Of a stretch of 64,000 nucleotides of DNA, positions 55,076-64,000 are shown piece by piece (the stretch's first letter is position 1; each line of letters starts with the position of its first letter). Below the pieces are notes generated by a model. The model searched no databases, was not told where the DNA came from, and saw nothing but the letters and a program-made list of their open reading frames with translations. Location of the stretch: contig NC_056744.1 of assembly GCF_019279795.1 (NCBI RefSeq), positions 1,503,147,117 to 1,503,211,116 of the forward strand, in the 5' to 3' direction. The position numbers and the translations under genes were made by a program. Source of the DNA: Protopterus annectens. Lineage: Eukaryota > Chordata > Ceratodontiformes > Protopteridae.

Positions 55076-55129
55076 GCCCTTCCTCTCCCAATCTTTTTCC
55101 TGAGTTACTGCACTTTCCCCATTGTAAAG

Positions 55130-55220
55130 AATACTGTAACAGTGATATGAAAGGACATAGTACAGTTGGGTAAAATCTTACTGTAACAGTAGATGTCCTT
55201 CTCTTCACTGTTGCAGTATT
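55130..55220 (+). repeat. DIRS-4 internal complementary inverted pair
   Basis: AATACTGTAACAGTGA (55130 on) to AAGGACAT (55158) pairs with ATGTCCTT (55193) to CACTGTTGCAGTATT (55220), separated by about 34 bases. The same CACTGTTGCAGT core forms the ITR of DIRS-5, so this is the ICR of the second DIRS lineage. Confidence 0.7.
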
Positions 55221-55240
55221 TGCTAACCCCCCCCCCCCCC

Positions 55241-55763
55241 GGTTCTTTTTCATTCTGGATGTGCTTGTTACCTACTATTATACTTGGAATGTCATTCCTA
55301 CTGGGGATTTTTCACTTCTGAGGATTGTATGTCCAGACATCACCTTTATGCCATGGACGGGGAGCATATGTTTGATGTGTACATGTTTTCTGTTTGTCTC
55401 CTGTGTACTCAAATTTCCTGCTTCCTTCCAAAAATAATGCTGTATGTTTTGTCATGCCATACAGCTCTTTCACACACTTATCCTTAGCCTTCTGGCCTTG
55501 GTTGTGGCTGAAATGAGTTGACAAACGATCCAACAGTTAAGTAAATAAAATGAATTAGTAAATGTGATTCAGTCCATAGAATATGGCATGGGTAATTATG
55601 GAAATGCAAAACAAGGTATTAGCACAGAAGTGCATAATACCATGTGTAAAGATAAATGTTTATTAATAGTGTACACAGAAAGTGTTGAACAGACTAGCTA
55701 TTTCATACACAGAATCAAGTGAAGGTCAGAAGTAAAGCAGGAAGCCCAGATAGGGAAGAAATG
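55241..55763. other. No recognised feature
   Basis: Between DIRS-4 and DIRS-5. No gene or repeat could be supported; an ITR for the right end of DIRS-4 was not found. Confidence 0.4.
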
Positions 55764-55776
55764 ATGTTCATTGTGT

Positions 55777-55802
55777 TTCACTGTTGCAGTCCTTACAAAA
55801 TG
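55777..55802 (+). repeat. DIRS-5 left ITR core
   Basis: TTCACTGTTGCAGTCCTTAC then AAAATG, inverted at 60902-60927 with one mismatch. A weaker match extends outward by about 13 bases. Confidence 0.75.
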
Positions 55803-56080
55803 GGTTATCTTGCTCCCGGTAGCCCACAGTCGGCCAGAATACCAAAGTCCTTGGTATATGACGTCAGTTGCCTTTGGTTTAGGCCTGACGTCAGGACGTC
55901 AAGTACAAAGGAAGGCAGCTGATGACATTTCCTCAGTCTTTCTTGCCGTGGAGCCCAAAGCAGGAGCACTTTGCATGAGTGCCGGTCAGTCGAGTACCTT
56001 CTTTTTGTATTCAGACTGCTTAGTTGAAGACATCCTTAGATAAGTACCCCGTTGGGGACCCTCTTTTCTTGCTCTAACGA

Positions 56081-58000
56081 ATGTCAGAGAAAGTTAATAA
56101 CTGTCTTGCCTGTGGAAAACAGATTCCACACCGTGATTTTCACTCCTATTGTATTACTTGTTTGGGCCTTGAGCACGACGTCCCTAATTGTGTTATCTGT
56201 GCTTCTTTCAACCCACGTACCATACGCCGTAGAGGTAGGATCTTGTTCAAGCATTTTGGAGTTTGGCCTAAGCTCGTCAGTATGGCGTTGTCTGGTCTCC
56301 CGACTTCAGATGTTCCTAAGAAGCGCAAGGATAAGGACCGCAACAGGCTTAGGGTCAAATTAGCTGGTGACGTCCCTGTTAAGTTGGTTGTCGGGCCAGC
56401 AGTAGTCAGTGTGGTGCTTTCTTTGCCCCTGCAGTCCACAGATGTTCAGCAGCAGGCGTCTGCGGAGACCTTTACTGAGTCCTCCGTACCGCAGGCTTCT
56501 ACTTCGTTTTCTGACCCTCTGCTAGTCACCGCCTCTGATGGATCTGGAACCACTAAGCAGGCTTCGGCTTCTGAGGCCTCTCTTCTTCGCCCGGAGACCA
56601 GATCCAGACCGACAACCTTGATTCAGACTTCTGCGGTGGCTAGGCCTCCTGAGTCCCCTCTGCTTTCTAGCAGGCCTTCCAGCCAAAAATCTACTCCATA
56701 GCAGGTACCAGCCTCCCCTCAAATGCCTCAGTCTCGGATGATTAAAATGACTAGTGATCTCCTGACCCTTATCAGGGGCTCTTAGCCACCTCCTTCTAAG
56801 AGGACTAGGGAATTGTCTCCAGAAGTTTTGTCTGCCTCAGACTCTGAGGTTTCCCGCAACTCTGCTGATGAAGACAAAAACTCTCAACTTTTTTCTGGTT
56901 TTGAGGATTCTGATGCAGAAGACTCCATCCCTTCTGCCTCCCCTCCAGAAGATTTTTCTTTTGGAGATACTCTGAATATTCTTAGGGAGCATTTCAAATG
57001 GGAAAGTCAGGGCTACCCTTAGTCTAAGAAATGGATTAGGGAATTCTTGGATTTGCCACAGCGTAAGCCTTTGGCTATCCCCCCAGTTTTGGAAGTTGTT
57101 GATGATGTTTTCATGGAGAATTCTTTGACTCCTAATTCTGTTCCTCCTGCTACCAGAAAACCTGACTGGTATTATAGAGTTCCTGATTCTTATCAGTTCC
57201 TTTTCAAGAATCCTACTGCTGATCCAGAGATTATTTATCAGGGCCCTAAGGGTGGTAAAGCCACGGTTGCTAAAAATCCTGTTCCTTCTGACAGGGAATC
57301 TAGGGCCTTGGATAGATGGGGTAAAACGGTTTATACTTCTTCCACCCTGGCTATTAGGTCTGTTAATTGTCTTTTTCATATGCTTAAGTAACAGCAGCAT
57401 ACGTTGGAGGCTATTAAGGCTAAAATTGCTGGTGTTCCTTCCCTGATGGAGAGTAAGGACATGGAGGATTTATTGAATTCTGCAACTCTTGTCACTAAAC
57501 ATTCTCTACATTGTGGTTTCGATACTTTGGAGGCTTCTTGCAGGGCAGCAGCCACTGGTTCTGTCATTAGAAGACATGCTTGGCTCAGGGAACAGCCCCT
57601 TTCTGAACCTGTCAAATTTAAATTACTGGATGTGCAGTTGCACAAGGAGAATCTTTTTGGTAGCAAAGCAAAAGAAGTGTTGAAAAAGTTGGAGGATAAG
57701 GCCAAATCTATGCAAACTGTTAAGGACTTTCTGCAAGTTCAGCCTACTCGTTTTAGTAGACATTACCCTTTCAAGAATTGGACTTTTCCTGACCCTAGTA
57801 AACCGGTCGTACTAGGCCTAGGGCTTACAGGTCTTCTAGGGGACAGACTTCCACCCCTCAAAAGGCTAAGCATTGGCAGGCTTCCTCTTCAGAATCGCGG
57901 AGTTCTAAGCAAACTCCCCAAAGCAAGCATTCCCAATGACTCCGACCTTCCCCCGCCTATCTCTGCGGGCCCAGGATTTCCTTTGGGGAGGAAGGTTAGC
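56081..58000 (+). pseudogene. DIRS-5 gag-like ORF1, frameshifted
   Basis: ATG at 56081. Residues 8-45 again show C-x2-C, H-x2-C-x2-C, H and C-x2-C (CLACGKQ…HSYCITCLGLEHDVPNCVIC), the same module as in the other lineage despite little identity elsewhere. A basic stretch KKRKDKDRNRLRVK follows. First frame ends at 56701. Later pieces: SASPPEDFSFGDTLNILREH (near 56935-57000), DRWGKTVYTSSTLAIRSVNC (near 57310-57370) and LPQ-rich C-terminal segment to 57997. Pieces overlap the pol frame at 57936. Nonfunctional. Confidence 0.8.
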
Positions 58001-59040
58001 CATTTTTGCAGATGTCTGGTTCACCATTACAGATGACAAATGGGTGCTCCAGATCGTATCCCAGGGCTACAAGTTCTCCTTTCACACCTTCCCTGTTCAC
58101 CAAGGTTACCCAAATATCCCCCCAAATCAAAGGGCAGAAGCAGAAAAACAGGTTTCTTCTTTGCTAAACCTGGGAGCAATAGAGACAGTTCCTGCACTAC
58201 AGATAAGCCAGGGATTTTACTCAGGACTTTTCCTGGTTCCCAAAAAAAGGGGGCACCTGGCGCCCTATTCTGGATTTGTCCATTCTAAACACTTTTCTGG
58301 TGATTCCCAAATTCAAAATGCTCACTCTTCAGCAGTTGCTGCCAATGCTGGCCAAGGATTCCTGGCTGGTGACTTTGGATCTCAAAGAAGCTTATCTGCA
58401 CATCCCAATAAGGGAAAGCTATGGCATTTCCTTCGCTTCAGGGCAGGGAACAGGCACTTCCAATTCTCTACTCTGCCCTATGGCTTATCTACTGCTCCCA
58501 GAGTTTTTACAAAATGCCTGACTCCAGTCATTGCTTTTTGCAGGCAACAAAACATTCATATTTTTACCCTTACTTGGATGATTGTCTTATTCAGGCAAAC
58601 TCTCCAGAGCAACTTCTAAAGGATTTGGACTTTGTAAAGAACCTCCTCACCTCTTTGGGCTACACCATCAATGAAAAGTCAAAATTGGTACCCACCAGGG
58701 AGATTGTATTCCTGGGAGCGAGCGAAAGTTTTCCTCCCTAAAGAGAAACAAATGGATCTTTTGAATTAATTCAGAAATTTGGCAAGCATGACACAGCTCT
58801 CTGCAAGGCAATTCCTGCAAGCCCTGGGATTCATGGCTTCATGTATTCCGATGATTCCATATGCCAGACTGTATATGAGGAAAATACAATGGTACCTCAA
58901 AAACCTTTGGTGTCAACACACTCAGGATTTGGACTTGATACTTCCTCTGATTCCCTGCCTGCAGACTGAGTTCCTTTGGTGGGCGACAGCCTGTGCACAG
59001 AACAAGGGCCTGCCTTTCTGTCCACCTCCTGCCAGGCAGA
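57936..59040 (+). pseudogene. DIRS-5 reverse transcriptase
   Basis: Leader FADVWFTITDDKWVLQIVSQ (near 58000-58060), then FYSGLFLVPKKRG (near 58213-58250), LVTLDLKEAYLHIPIRESYG (near 58366-58425) and an intact catalytic YLDD at 58571-58582 (FYPYLDDCLIQANSPEQ). Indels shift the frame near 58250, 58430 and 58560, and a stop lies at 58741. Connection block SARQFLQALGFMASCIPMIP (near 58801-58860). Active-site residues survive but the chain is broken. Confidence 0.85.
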
Positions 59041-59835
59041 CTCTTAACACAGATGCCTCAGACTACCTTGGGGAGCATATCTAGAGGGCATATCTAGAGG
59101 GCAGATGCATTCAGGGGACTTGGAACTCTCAACAGGTTCATTTGCACATAAATCTGAAGGAATTGATGGCAGTCCAGCAGGCCTTGATGGCTCTCAAGCA
59201 TCTTCTCTCTCCTGGTACTCTTCTGGTCAGGACAGACAACACCACAGTCATGTGGTACATCAACAAGCAGGGAGGGACTCACTCTTACCCCCTGTGCAGG
59301 CAAAGCATGATACTATGGTCCATAGCAGCTTCCATGGGCATTCATCTGATAGCTCAGTTTCTTCCAGGAAGGCTCAGCACCTTGGCAGACTGGTTGAGCA
59401 GGCAGGTCCTGGATCCTCACGAGTGGCAACTAAACAAGACCATATTCTATCGCATCATTCAGCATTGGGGCACTCCGCAGGTGGATCTCTTCTCATCTCC
59501 AGTCAACCACCTTCTTCCAACCTTTTGCACCAGGGATAATCACAACAAAGCTTGTTAATTGAATGCTCTGTCCTTCCCCTGGACACAGCTGTTGATCTAT
59601 GCATTCCCTCCTCTGCCTCTTTTTCCCAGAGTGCTGTTAAAGGTAAGGGACGAAAAACCAAGGGCCATCATCATAGCTCCAGACTGGCCCAGACAACATT
59701 GGTATCCACTACTTCGCATTCTCTCCCAGTCTCAGCCTTGGTATCTTCCCCTGATACCAGATCTCTTGGTTCAGGAGGGGGGAAAAATTCTGCATCCTCA
59801 TCTTCAGACTCTGCATTTGGCAGCTTGACTCATAA
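59041..59835 (+). pseudogene. DIRS-5 RNase H and methyltransferase-like domain
   Basis: TLNTDASDYLGEHI then a stop at 59082, produced by a small tandem duplication of AGAGGGCATATCT. The frame at 59142-59558 is open with HINLKELMAVQQALMALKHL (Glu), VRTDNTTVMWYINKQGG (Asp) and STLADWLSRQVLDPHEW (Asp), so RNase H residues are retained. The next domain keeps VDLFSSPVNHLLPTFCTRDN, and after a stop LLIYAFPPLPLFPRVLLK and IIIAPDWPRQHWYPLL. N-P-P-Y is again FPP. Confidence 0.83.
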
Positions 59836-60850
59836 TTTAAACCTTTCCCAACAGGTGGTTGAGGTCCTTTGTGAGGCCAGGAGGCCTAGCACTAGGAAGT
59901 CTTACACAGATAAGTGGAAAAGATTCTCCATTTGGATGCAGACTAGAGGAGGAGAAGACCTTCTCGACCTACTCTTCCTCTTATTCTTGACTATCTGGCA
60001 AGGTTGCTTAATAATGGACTTTCCTTTTCTTCTATCAAGATTCTTGCTTCAGCTATTTCTGCTCATTGTTTCTTTGAGCATCTCATTTTTTTCTCATCCC
60101 TTAATGAAACAGTTCCTCAGGAGAGCTAGCAATTTAAAGCCTCCCAGAAGGGCACCTACTCCTGCTTGGGATCTTAATTTTGTACTTGAGAAACTTACTC
60201 TGCCTCCTTTTGAACCAGCTGCTTCAGCAGACCTGAAGTTTCTCTCCTGGAAAACTGCCTTTCTCTTGGCTATTACTTCAGAGTTTCTGAGCTGCAGGCC
60301 TTAATGGCAGTAGAGCCTTTTATTATCTTCCATGTGGATCGGGTTTCTCTTCAAACTAATCCCTCCTTTATGCCTAAGGTGGTTTCTAGCCTGACTCTTA
60401 ACCAGTCTATTCATCTGCCTGCCTTCTTTCCTAATCCTCAGAACAAAGGGGAAAGGTTACTGCATTCCTGGATGTGCATAGACAGCTTAGATTTTACCTG
60501 AACAGGACTAAACCTTTTCGAAAGTTGGATAAGTTGTTTGTCAGTTTTGCTCCTGGAGCTCAGGGCAAAGCTATTTCTAAACAGACCATTTCTAAGTGGA
60601 TTGCTCATTGTATTCACTTTTGTTACAGCTTGGCAAGGTTCCTCCTCAGAGTATTAGGACCATTCTACTAGAGCAGCCTTTACTTCAGCAGCTTTTTTAA
60701 GAGGTGTACCTACTAAGGACATCCTGGAAGCAGCTACCTGGACTTCTGTCCTCACTTTCACTAAACATTACGATTTTCCCTTGTTTTCTAAGTCCAGGGC
60801 TGGTTTTGCCACTGCAGTGTTGCAGGACATCCTTACCCAACCCTTAAACA
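59836..60850 (+). pseudogene. DIRS-5 tyrosine recombinase
   Basis: Core-binding half: VLCEARRPSTRKSYTDKWKR (near 59863-59925). At 60260-60300 the sequence reads LAITSEFLSCRP where relatives have LAITSARRVSELQAL: a deletion of about a dozen bases has removed the catalytic Arg codon and shifted the frame. Later blocks: MHRQLRFYLNRTKPFRKLDK (near 60474-60535), a His-x-x-Arg box HSTRAAFTSAAF (near 60663-60700) and Tyr in TKHYDFPLFSKS (near 60759-60795). Inactive through loss of the first catalytic residue. Confidence 0.85.
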
Positions 60851-60901
60851 GTGGGTGTTCCTCCTCCCTTTTGTTTTTTTCCTGGGCTTTGGGAATCAAC
60901 G

Positions 60902-60927
60902 CATTTTATAAGGACTGCAACAGTGAA
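60902..60927 (+). repeat. DIRS-5 right ITR core
   Basis: CATTTTATAAGGACTGCAAC then AGTGAA, inverted partner of 55777-55802. Confidence 0.75.
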
Positions 60928-60940
60928 TACACTCAAACAT

Positions 60941-62265
60941 ATACATTTATGGTAAGTGTACACAACTGTACTTTGTGGTGCTTGTTTATGAGGCTTAGTG
61001 ATGTTAACAACAACTAGTCTATTTTGTCTTATGCTGTGGGTACACGCTCATTCATTAGCCAGTAGTAAATTATTTTTGTAAAGAATTTGAAATTAGATTG
61101 AGAGTCAAGAATTAGTGATATCTCCTTGATGGGATTTAGGTTGTTGCCTCTTCTTCCCCAGTCACCGTTGAGTAATTCTGAAAATTCCAAGTTTGGGTTT
61201 TTCTTCTGCACAGTCTAAAACATGATGTAATATGTAAGCTGCATAAGTGCGAGTGCTTCCCAACCTGCCTTTTCTTTTGTGCTGTACACAGAGTTCTGAT
61301 CACAAGCCTTCTGTCATCAGTGAATTCCTGTGTTGTCATGCTTGAAGTTCAGAAAAGTGCCCACATAGCTCTCAAGTTACGAAGCAGGACTTGCATTTCT
61401 ATTACCTTTATTGGTTGTGGAAGGAGTTCAGTATGGATAATTACTGTGTCGGTCAGTCTTTCGTTTTATCCACTTGAAGTTGCTATCAGAAGAAGCTTTT
61501 GCCGTATTGTCACCGAAAAGAATGATGGCGGTCAGCAGCTTGTTAGCTGACCAAAGGGGTGTTCCTGCATGCATCCTTGAAGGATGTCATATCATTGCCA
61601 TAAAGAGTAAGTTCTCATAGGGCAGGTTGAGGTCTGGCTTTCTAAAATATGAGACTGATGTTTAGCTGCTACCCATCCCTTCAGGTGCTAATCTTGTCCT
61701 TGACCAAAGAGAACTCAAACTTGCACCCATTCTCCCTTAGTGCATGACATTAGGATCGATGAAAGCTTGCTCAAGGCTTCCACTCTTGGGGGGGGGGGGG
61801 GGGGGGTTAAATGCTGGATTTACAGCACAGCTCAGGTGCTACTTGATTGGTGTTTAGGGCCTATTAGTTTGATTCTTGGAAGCAGTCCCTTGAGTCACAT
61901 GATCACGGAGCAACAGTACTTAGGATTTAAAGCTGTCTTCCTCGGGCAACACCAACTCACTTTAGACCAGTAGATCCCAGATGTAGAGGATTTGTTTGGA
62001 ATCATATCATACCAAGCCTTGCATCGCAATGGCTAGATGTTAAACAGATGTTTTTCTAGTGGGAACTTCAGCCATGGGTAAGGATCACACACTTAGAGTA
62101 CAGACTGATGACTGAACAGTGCCCAGCTATCATGAGCCATTTCCTTGTCCCCTGGCACCTCTTGTGCTTCTGTCGCAAGATTACATTCACACAGATCATA
62201 CAGAAATACCGTGTGCTAGCTTATTTGCCCAAAGACAGTTTAATGAATAAACTCTGGCTTCTTTG
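60941..62265. other. Unassigned, with a 19-base G run
   Basis: No gene recognised. The minus strand at 61560-61030 is open in pieces but shows no known domain. A run of 19 G lies at 61788-61806. Confidence 0.4.
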
Positions 62266-62330
62266 AGTCAGAGGTTCCTGAGGCAAACTTGGGAAAATGA
62301 GGCATCCACTCCCCCAGGGATGACACTTTC
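62266..62330 (+). pseudogene. DIRS gag fragment (second lineage)
   Basis: EASTPPGMTLSFGEILSV, followed by a stop, lines up with SASPPEDFSFGDTLNILREH of DIRS-5 gag and with SPSEDVSFADILEILKQ of DIRS-3. About 20 codons only, so the assignment is tentative; it may be the start of a further DIRS element whose RNase H appears at 63880. Confidence 0.45.
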
Positions 62331-62669
62331 TTTTGGAGAAATACTTAGCGTATGAAGAACAGCTTAGACCAGCCTTGATCTTTTGTTCCTTCCCAGCAGA
62401 AATCTGTGGAAGAATGTCAAGGAAAGTGTCCTGAGGAGTCCTGGGATGTTTGTGGTCAGTGCTGCAGTACTGAGTCTGGGTCTTTCTGCAATGCAGAAGC
62501 CTGCTACTAGCCCAGTTTCAGAGCCTTTACATCGTCCATAACCAAGGGACATCTTATGACAATCTGGATGCCAGGGCATAAGAAGAGTGTCTGGCACCAT
62601 CTTGAGTTCTTTCTAGCTGTGCAATCTAGTATACTTCACATGTAAACCAGAATGGCTTCAGTGGTGAAA

Positions 62670-62880
62670 CAATGATCCACTAAACGTACAATATAATTCA
62701 ATGAACTTTATTAACAACACACACACACAGGAAAAAATAAATAAATAAATAAATACTAATCCAAATAGACCAAATCCAAGCACTTTTGTCTCCTGTGTAG
62801 GAGACTTTTTCAAGAACAGAGCATGCCCAACAACTGAAGACATTTATAACATCCTTAATTAAATTTCAAATCAAAAGACC
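62670..62880. repeat. Unnamed repeat with (CA)n and (AAAT)n
   Basis: AATTCAATGAACTTTATTAA is followed by (CA)n (62716-62728), (AAAT)n (near 62737-62756) and CAAGCACTTTTGTCTCCTGT…GGAGAC-TTTTTCAAG. The ACTTTA…AGC-CTTT…TTC pattern recurs in the snap-back element next door (63110-63170), suggesting related repeats. Confidence 0.45.
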
Positions 62881-62899
62881 AATCATTTTCTGTTTCTAC

Positions 62900-62917
62900 T
62901 AATTAATCCATGTAGTA
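62900..62917. repeat. 18-bp direct repeat, left (probable target duplication)
   Basis: TAATTAATCCATGTAGTA, repeated exactly at 63507-63524, flanking the 589-bp snap-back element. Confidence 0.8.
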
Positions 62918-63506
62918 CCAAAATAAAAGAGACAGTGGTAAGACACGGCTTAGAAATCAGAGGTACAACCAGGATACCAAAAAATACCTCTGAATTAAAC
63001 TATAACAGAAGTTCACAACTCAACAAAAGAGACGAGTAATGCTCAAAATTCTCCAAACAAATTCAGTATTTCCAATGAATCAATTCAACGGAATATAGTC
63101 CAACATACAGGAACTTTAATAGTGCATAAAAGTAACAAAGTAGTAAGCGCTTTCACCGACTGGCTTCATCAGACTAATGAATGATTAATTAACACACAAT
63201 TTAAAAAGTAACTGATGAGTTACTATATGCTGAAAAACTCTGACATCATATCCTGTAAACCTAGTGAATGATTAATCAACACACAATTTAAAAAGTAACT
63301 AATGAGTTACTATAGGCTGAAAAACTCTGACATCACATCCTGCAAACCTGGTATACAGGTAACTAATACACACAATTTTGGTATCCTGGTTGTACCTCTG
63401 ATTTCTAAGCCGTGGTTTACCACTGTGTCTTTTATTTTGGTACTTTATGGTGATTGTTGCTTACGACACAGTGTTTTTTGTCATCTGGTGGAGCGTTGGT
63501 GTTATT
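62918..63506. mobile_element. 589-bp snap-back element with internal tandem repeats
   Basis: Bounded by the 18-bp duplication. Inner inverted arms at 62915-62982 and 63376-63443 match at about 65 of 68 positions. The loop contains AGTAAGCGCTTTCACCGACT…CTTCATCAGA and two 87-bp tandem units (63174-63260 and 63261-63347). No ORF. The combination of inverted termini, tandem units and a long duplication suggests a Penelope-like or similarly primed non-autonomous element, but family membership is inference. Confidence 0.65.
63174..63347. repeat. Two 87-bp tandem repeats
   Basis: Units begin CTAATGAATGATTAATTAAC and CTAGTGAATGATTAATCAAC and differ at few positions. Each holds GTAACT-ATGAGTTAC and a nearby CTGAAAAACTC. 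Confidence 0.9.
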
Positions 63507-63524
63507 TAATTAATCCATGTAGTA
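63507..63524. repeat. 18-bp direct repeat, right
   Basis: Exact copy of 62900-62917. Confidence 0.8.
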
Positions 63525-63879
63525 TAAGGTGTAACATTTAAAGGTGTAACACAATAGGATATACAGTTCTACCACGGTCAAACAATACAAATATTAAAAC
63601 ATTTATATGTGTATACTGTTTATGCAATAATTAGTAGGAATTAGCCTTCTAAATATTGGCCTTTCCCACCTAGACAAGACAGGGGTAGGCCTCTCTGTGG
63701 TAAAACACAGAGGCAATCTAGGCTATGGAAAACAACAATAACAAATGGCAGAGGGCTCCAAAGAACCCACCCAGCACAGATAGCACCTGAAGATATATTC
63801 TGCTCCACTCTCCCTTACCATTTCCCATCCCTTATAGACCTCTGGCATGAAGACTGTCCTTCTTCCTAAACTTTGGGTA
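63525..63879. other. No recognised feature
   Basis: No gene or repeat supported between the snap-back element and the terminal DIRS fragment. Confidence 0.4.
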
Positions 63880-64000
63880 GCCTACTTAGATCCCCTAAAT
63901 GTACAGGGGATTTGGTCCCCGCAGCAGATGAAGCTACATATAAACCAAAAGGAATGATTGGCAGTTTACCTGACCAAAAATGCCTTTCAGCGAAGCTTAA
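63880..64000 (+). pseudogene. DIRS RNase H fragment at the window edge
   Basis: Reads VAYLDPLNVQGIWSPQQMKL then HINQKE, a tga, and LAVYLTKNAFQRSL. This matches the DIRS-5 stretch around AYLEGRCIQGTW and QQVHLHINLKELMAV, including the RNase H Glu position, and continues out of the window. A stop replaces the residue after the Glu. Domain identity is clear; the parent element (DIRS-6) is only partly visible. Confidence 0.65.

Larger units (their letters stand above)
52650..55225 (+). mobile_element. DIRS-4: truncated, internally deleted DIRS of a second lineage
   Basis: Contains the gag C-terminus, RT, YR and an ICR-like inverted pair. The 5' ITR and most of gag are missing, and RNase H plus the methyltransferase-like domain are deleted. 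Protein blocks match DIRS-5 better than DIRS-1 to -3. The right boundary is approximate; a 14-base C run follows at 55227-55240. Confidence 0.82.
55764..60940 (+). mobile_element. DIRS-5: full-length but decayed DIRS of the second lineage
   Basis: About 5.2 kb with short ITRs, gag, RT, RNase H, methyltransferase-like domain and YR. Its ITRs and gag are unlike those of DIRS-1 to -3, while the domain order is the same. Many small indels break every ORF. Confidence 0.87.

Noticed and set aside
61029..61550. Open frames on both strands suggesting a small gene
   Set aside because: Neither strand shows a known motif, start context or repeat relationship; kept as unassigned.
63174..63347. A defined hammerhead ribozyme in the tandem units
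   Set aside because: The CTGATGAG and GAAA pieces are present in unit 1, but stem II pairing is poor, an extra T precedes GAAA and unit 2 reads CTAATGAG. Left as a test within the snap-back finding.
63174..63347. CRISPR-like array
   Set aside because: Only two adjacent tandem units without unique spacers, in clearly vertebrate DNA.
1..64000. A retroviral or LTR-gypsy element
   Set aside because: All RT-RNase H regions found are followed by tyrosine recombinases or belong to LINEs; no protease, integrase or direct LTR pair was seen.

Overview
This is vertebrate nuclear DNA that is almost entirely transposable elements (TEs) at different stages of decay. There is no bacterial-type gene organisation, no long host ORF and no rRNA or classical tRNA gene. 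The TE mix suggests a giant, TE-rich genome: several CR1-like and L2-like LINEs, five or six DIRS-type tyrosine-recombinase (YR) retrotransposons, a V-SINE and a tRNA-derived SINE that borrows a CR1 3' tail. A lungfish fits best and a salamander is the alternative. This is inference, because no species marker was read.

Layout. 1-10.5 kb holds one CR1-like family. A LINE carrying an SGNH-esterase ORF1 (copy A/C, 1-690 plus 4815-7547) is interrupted inside its endonuclease by a second, near-complete copy B (691-4814); a 5'-truncated copy D follows (about 8440-10453). 11-15.6 kb is an L2-like LINE split by two minus-strand LINE insertions. 17.4-19 kb holds a V-SINE and an L2 3' end. 19.0-28.7 kb is a degenerate minus-strand LINE (E) broken in its endonuclease by DIRS-1 (21418-27595). 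29-38.2 kb is a patchwork of LINE fragments, two SINEs, an unnamed dispersed repeat and unassigned sequence. DIRS-2 (38226-44454, plus) and DIRS-3 (46175-52336, minus) are close relatives facing opposite ways, with a LINE fragment and a convincing host exon (45936-46062) between them. DIRS-4 (52650-55225) and DIRS-5 (55764-60940) belong to a second DIRS lineage. The right end contains further DIRS scraps and a 589-bp snap-back element bounded by an 18-bp direct duplication.

How the parts work together. In DIRS-1 to -3 the order is left terminal inverted repeat (ITR), gag-like zinc-finger protein, reverse transcriptase (RT), RNase H, methyltransferase-like (MT) domain, YR, internal complementary region (ICR), right ITR. 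The ICR contains the complement of both outer termini, the known DIRS-1 signature for replication through a circular intermediate. Most ORFs are broken. The most intact coding pieces are the DIRS-2 YR, with its Arg, His-x-x-Arg and Tyr residues, and the DIRS-3 RT and RNase H/MT frames. The host contribution seen is one or two candidate exons, so the window probably lies mainly in introns of one plus-strand gene that I cannot name.
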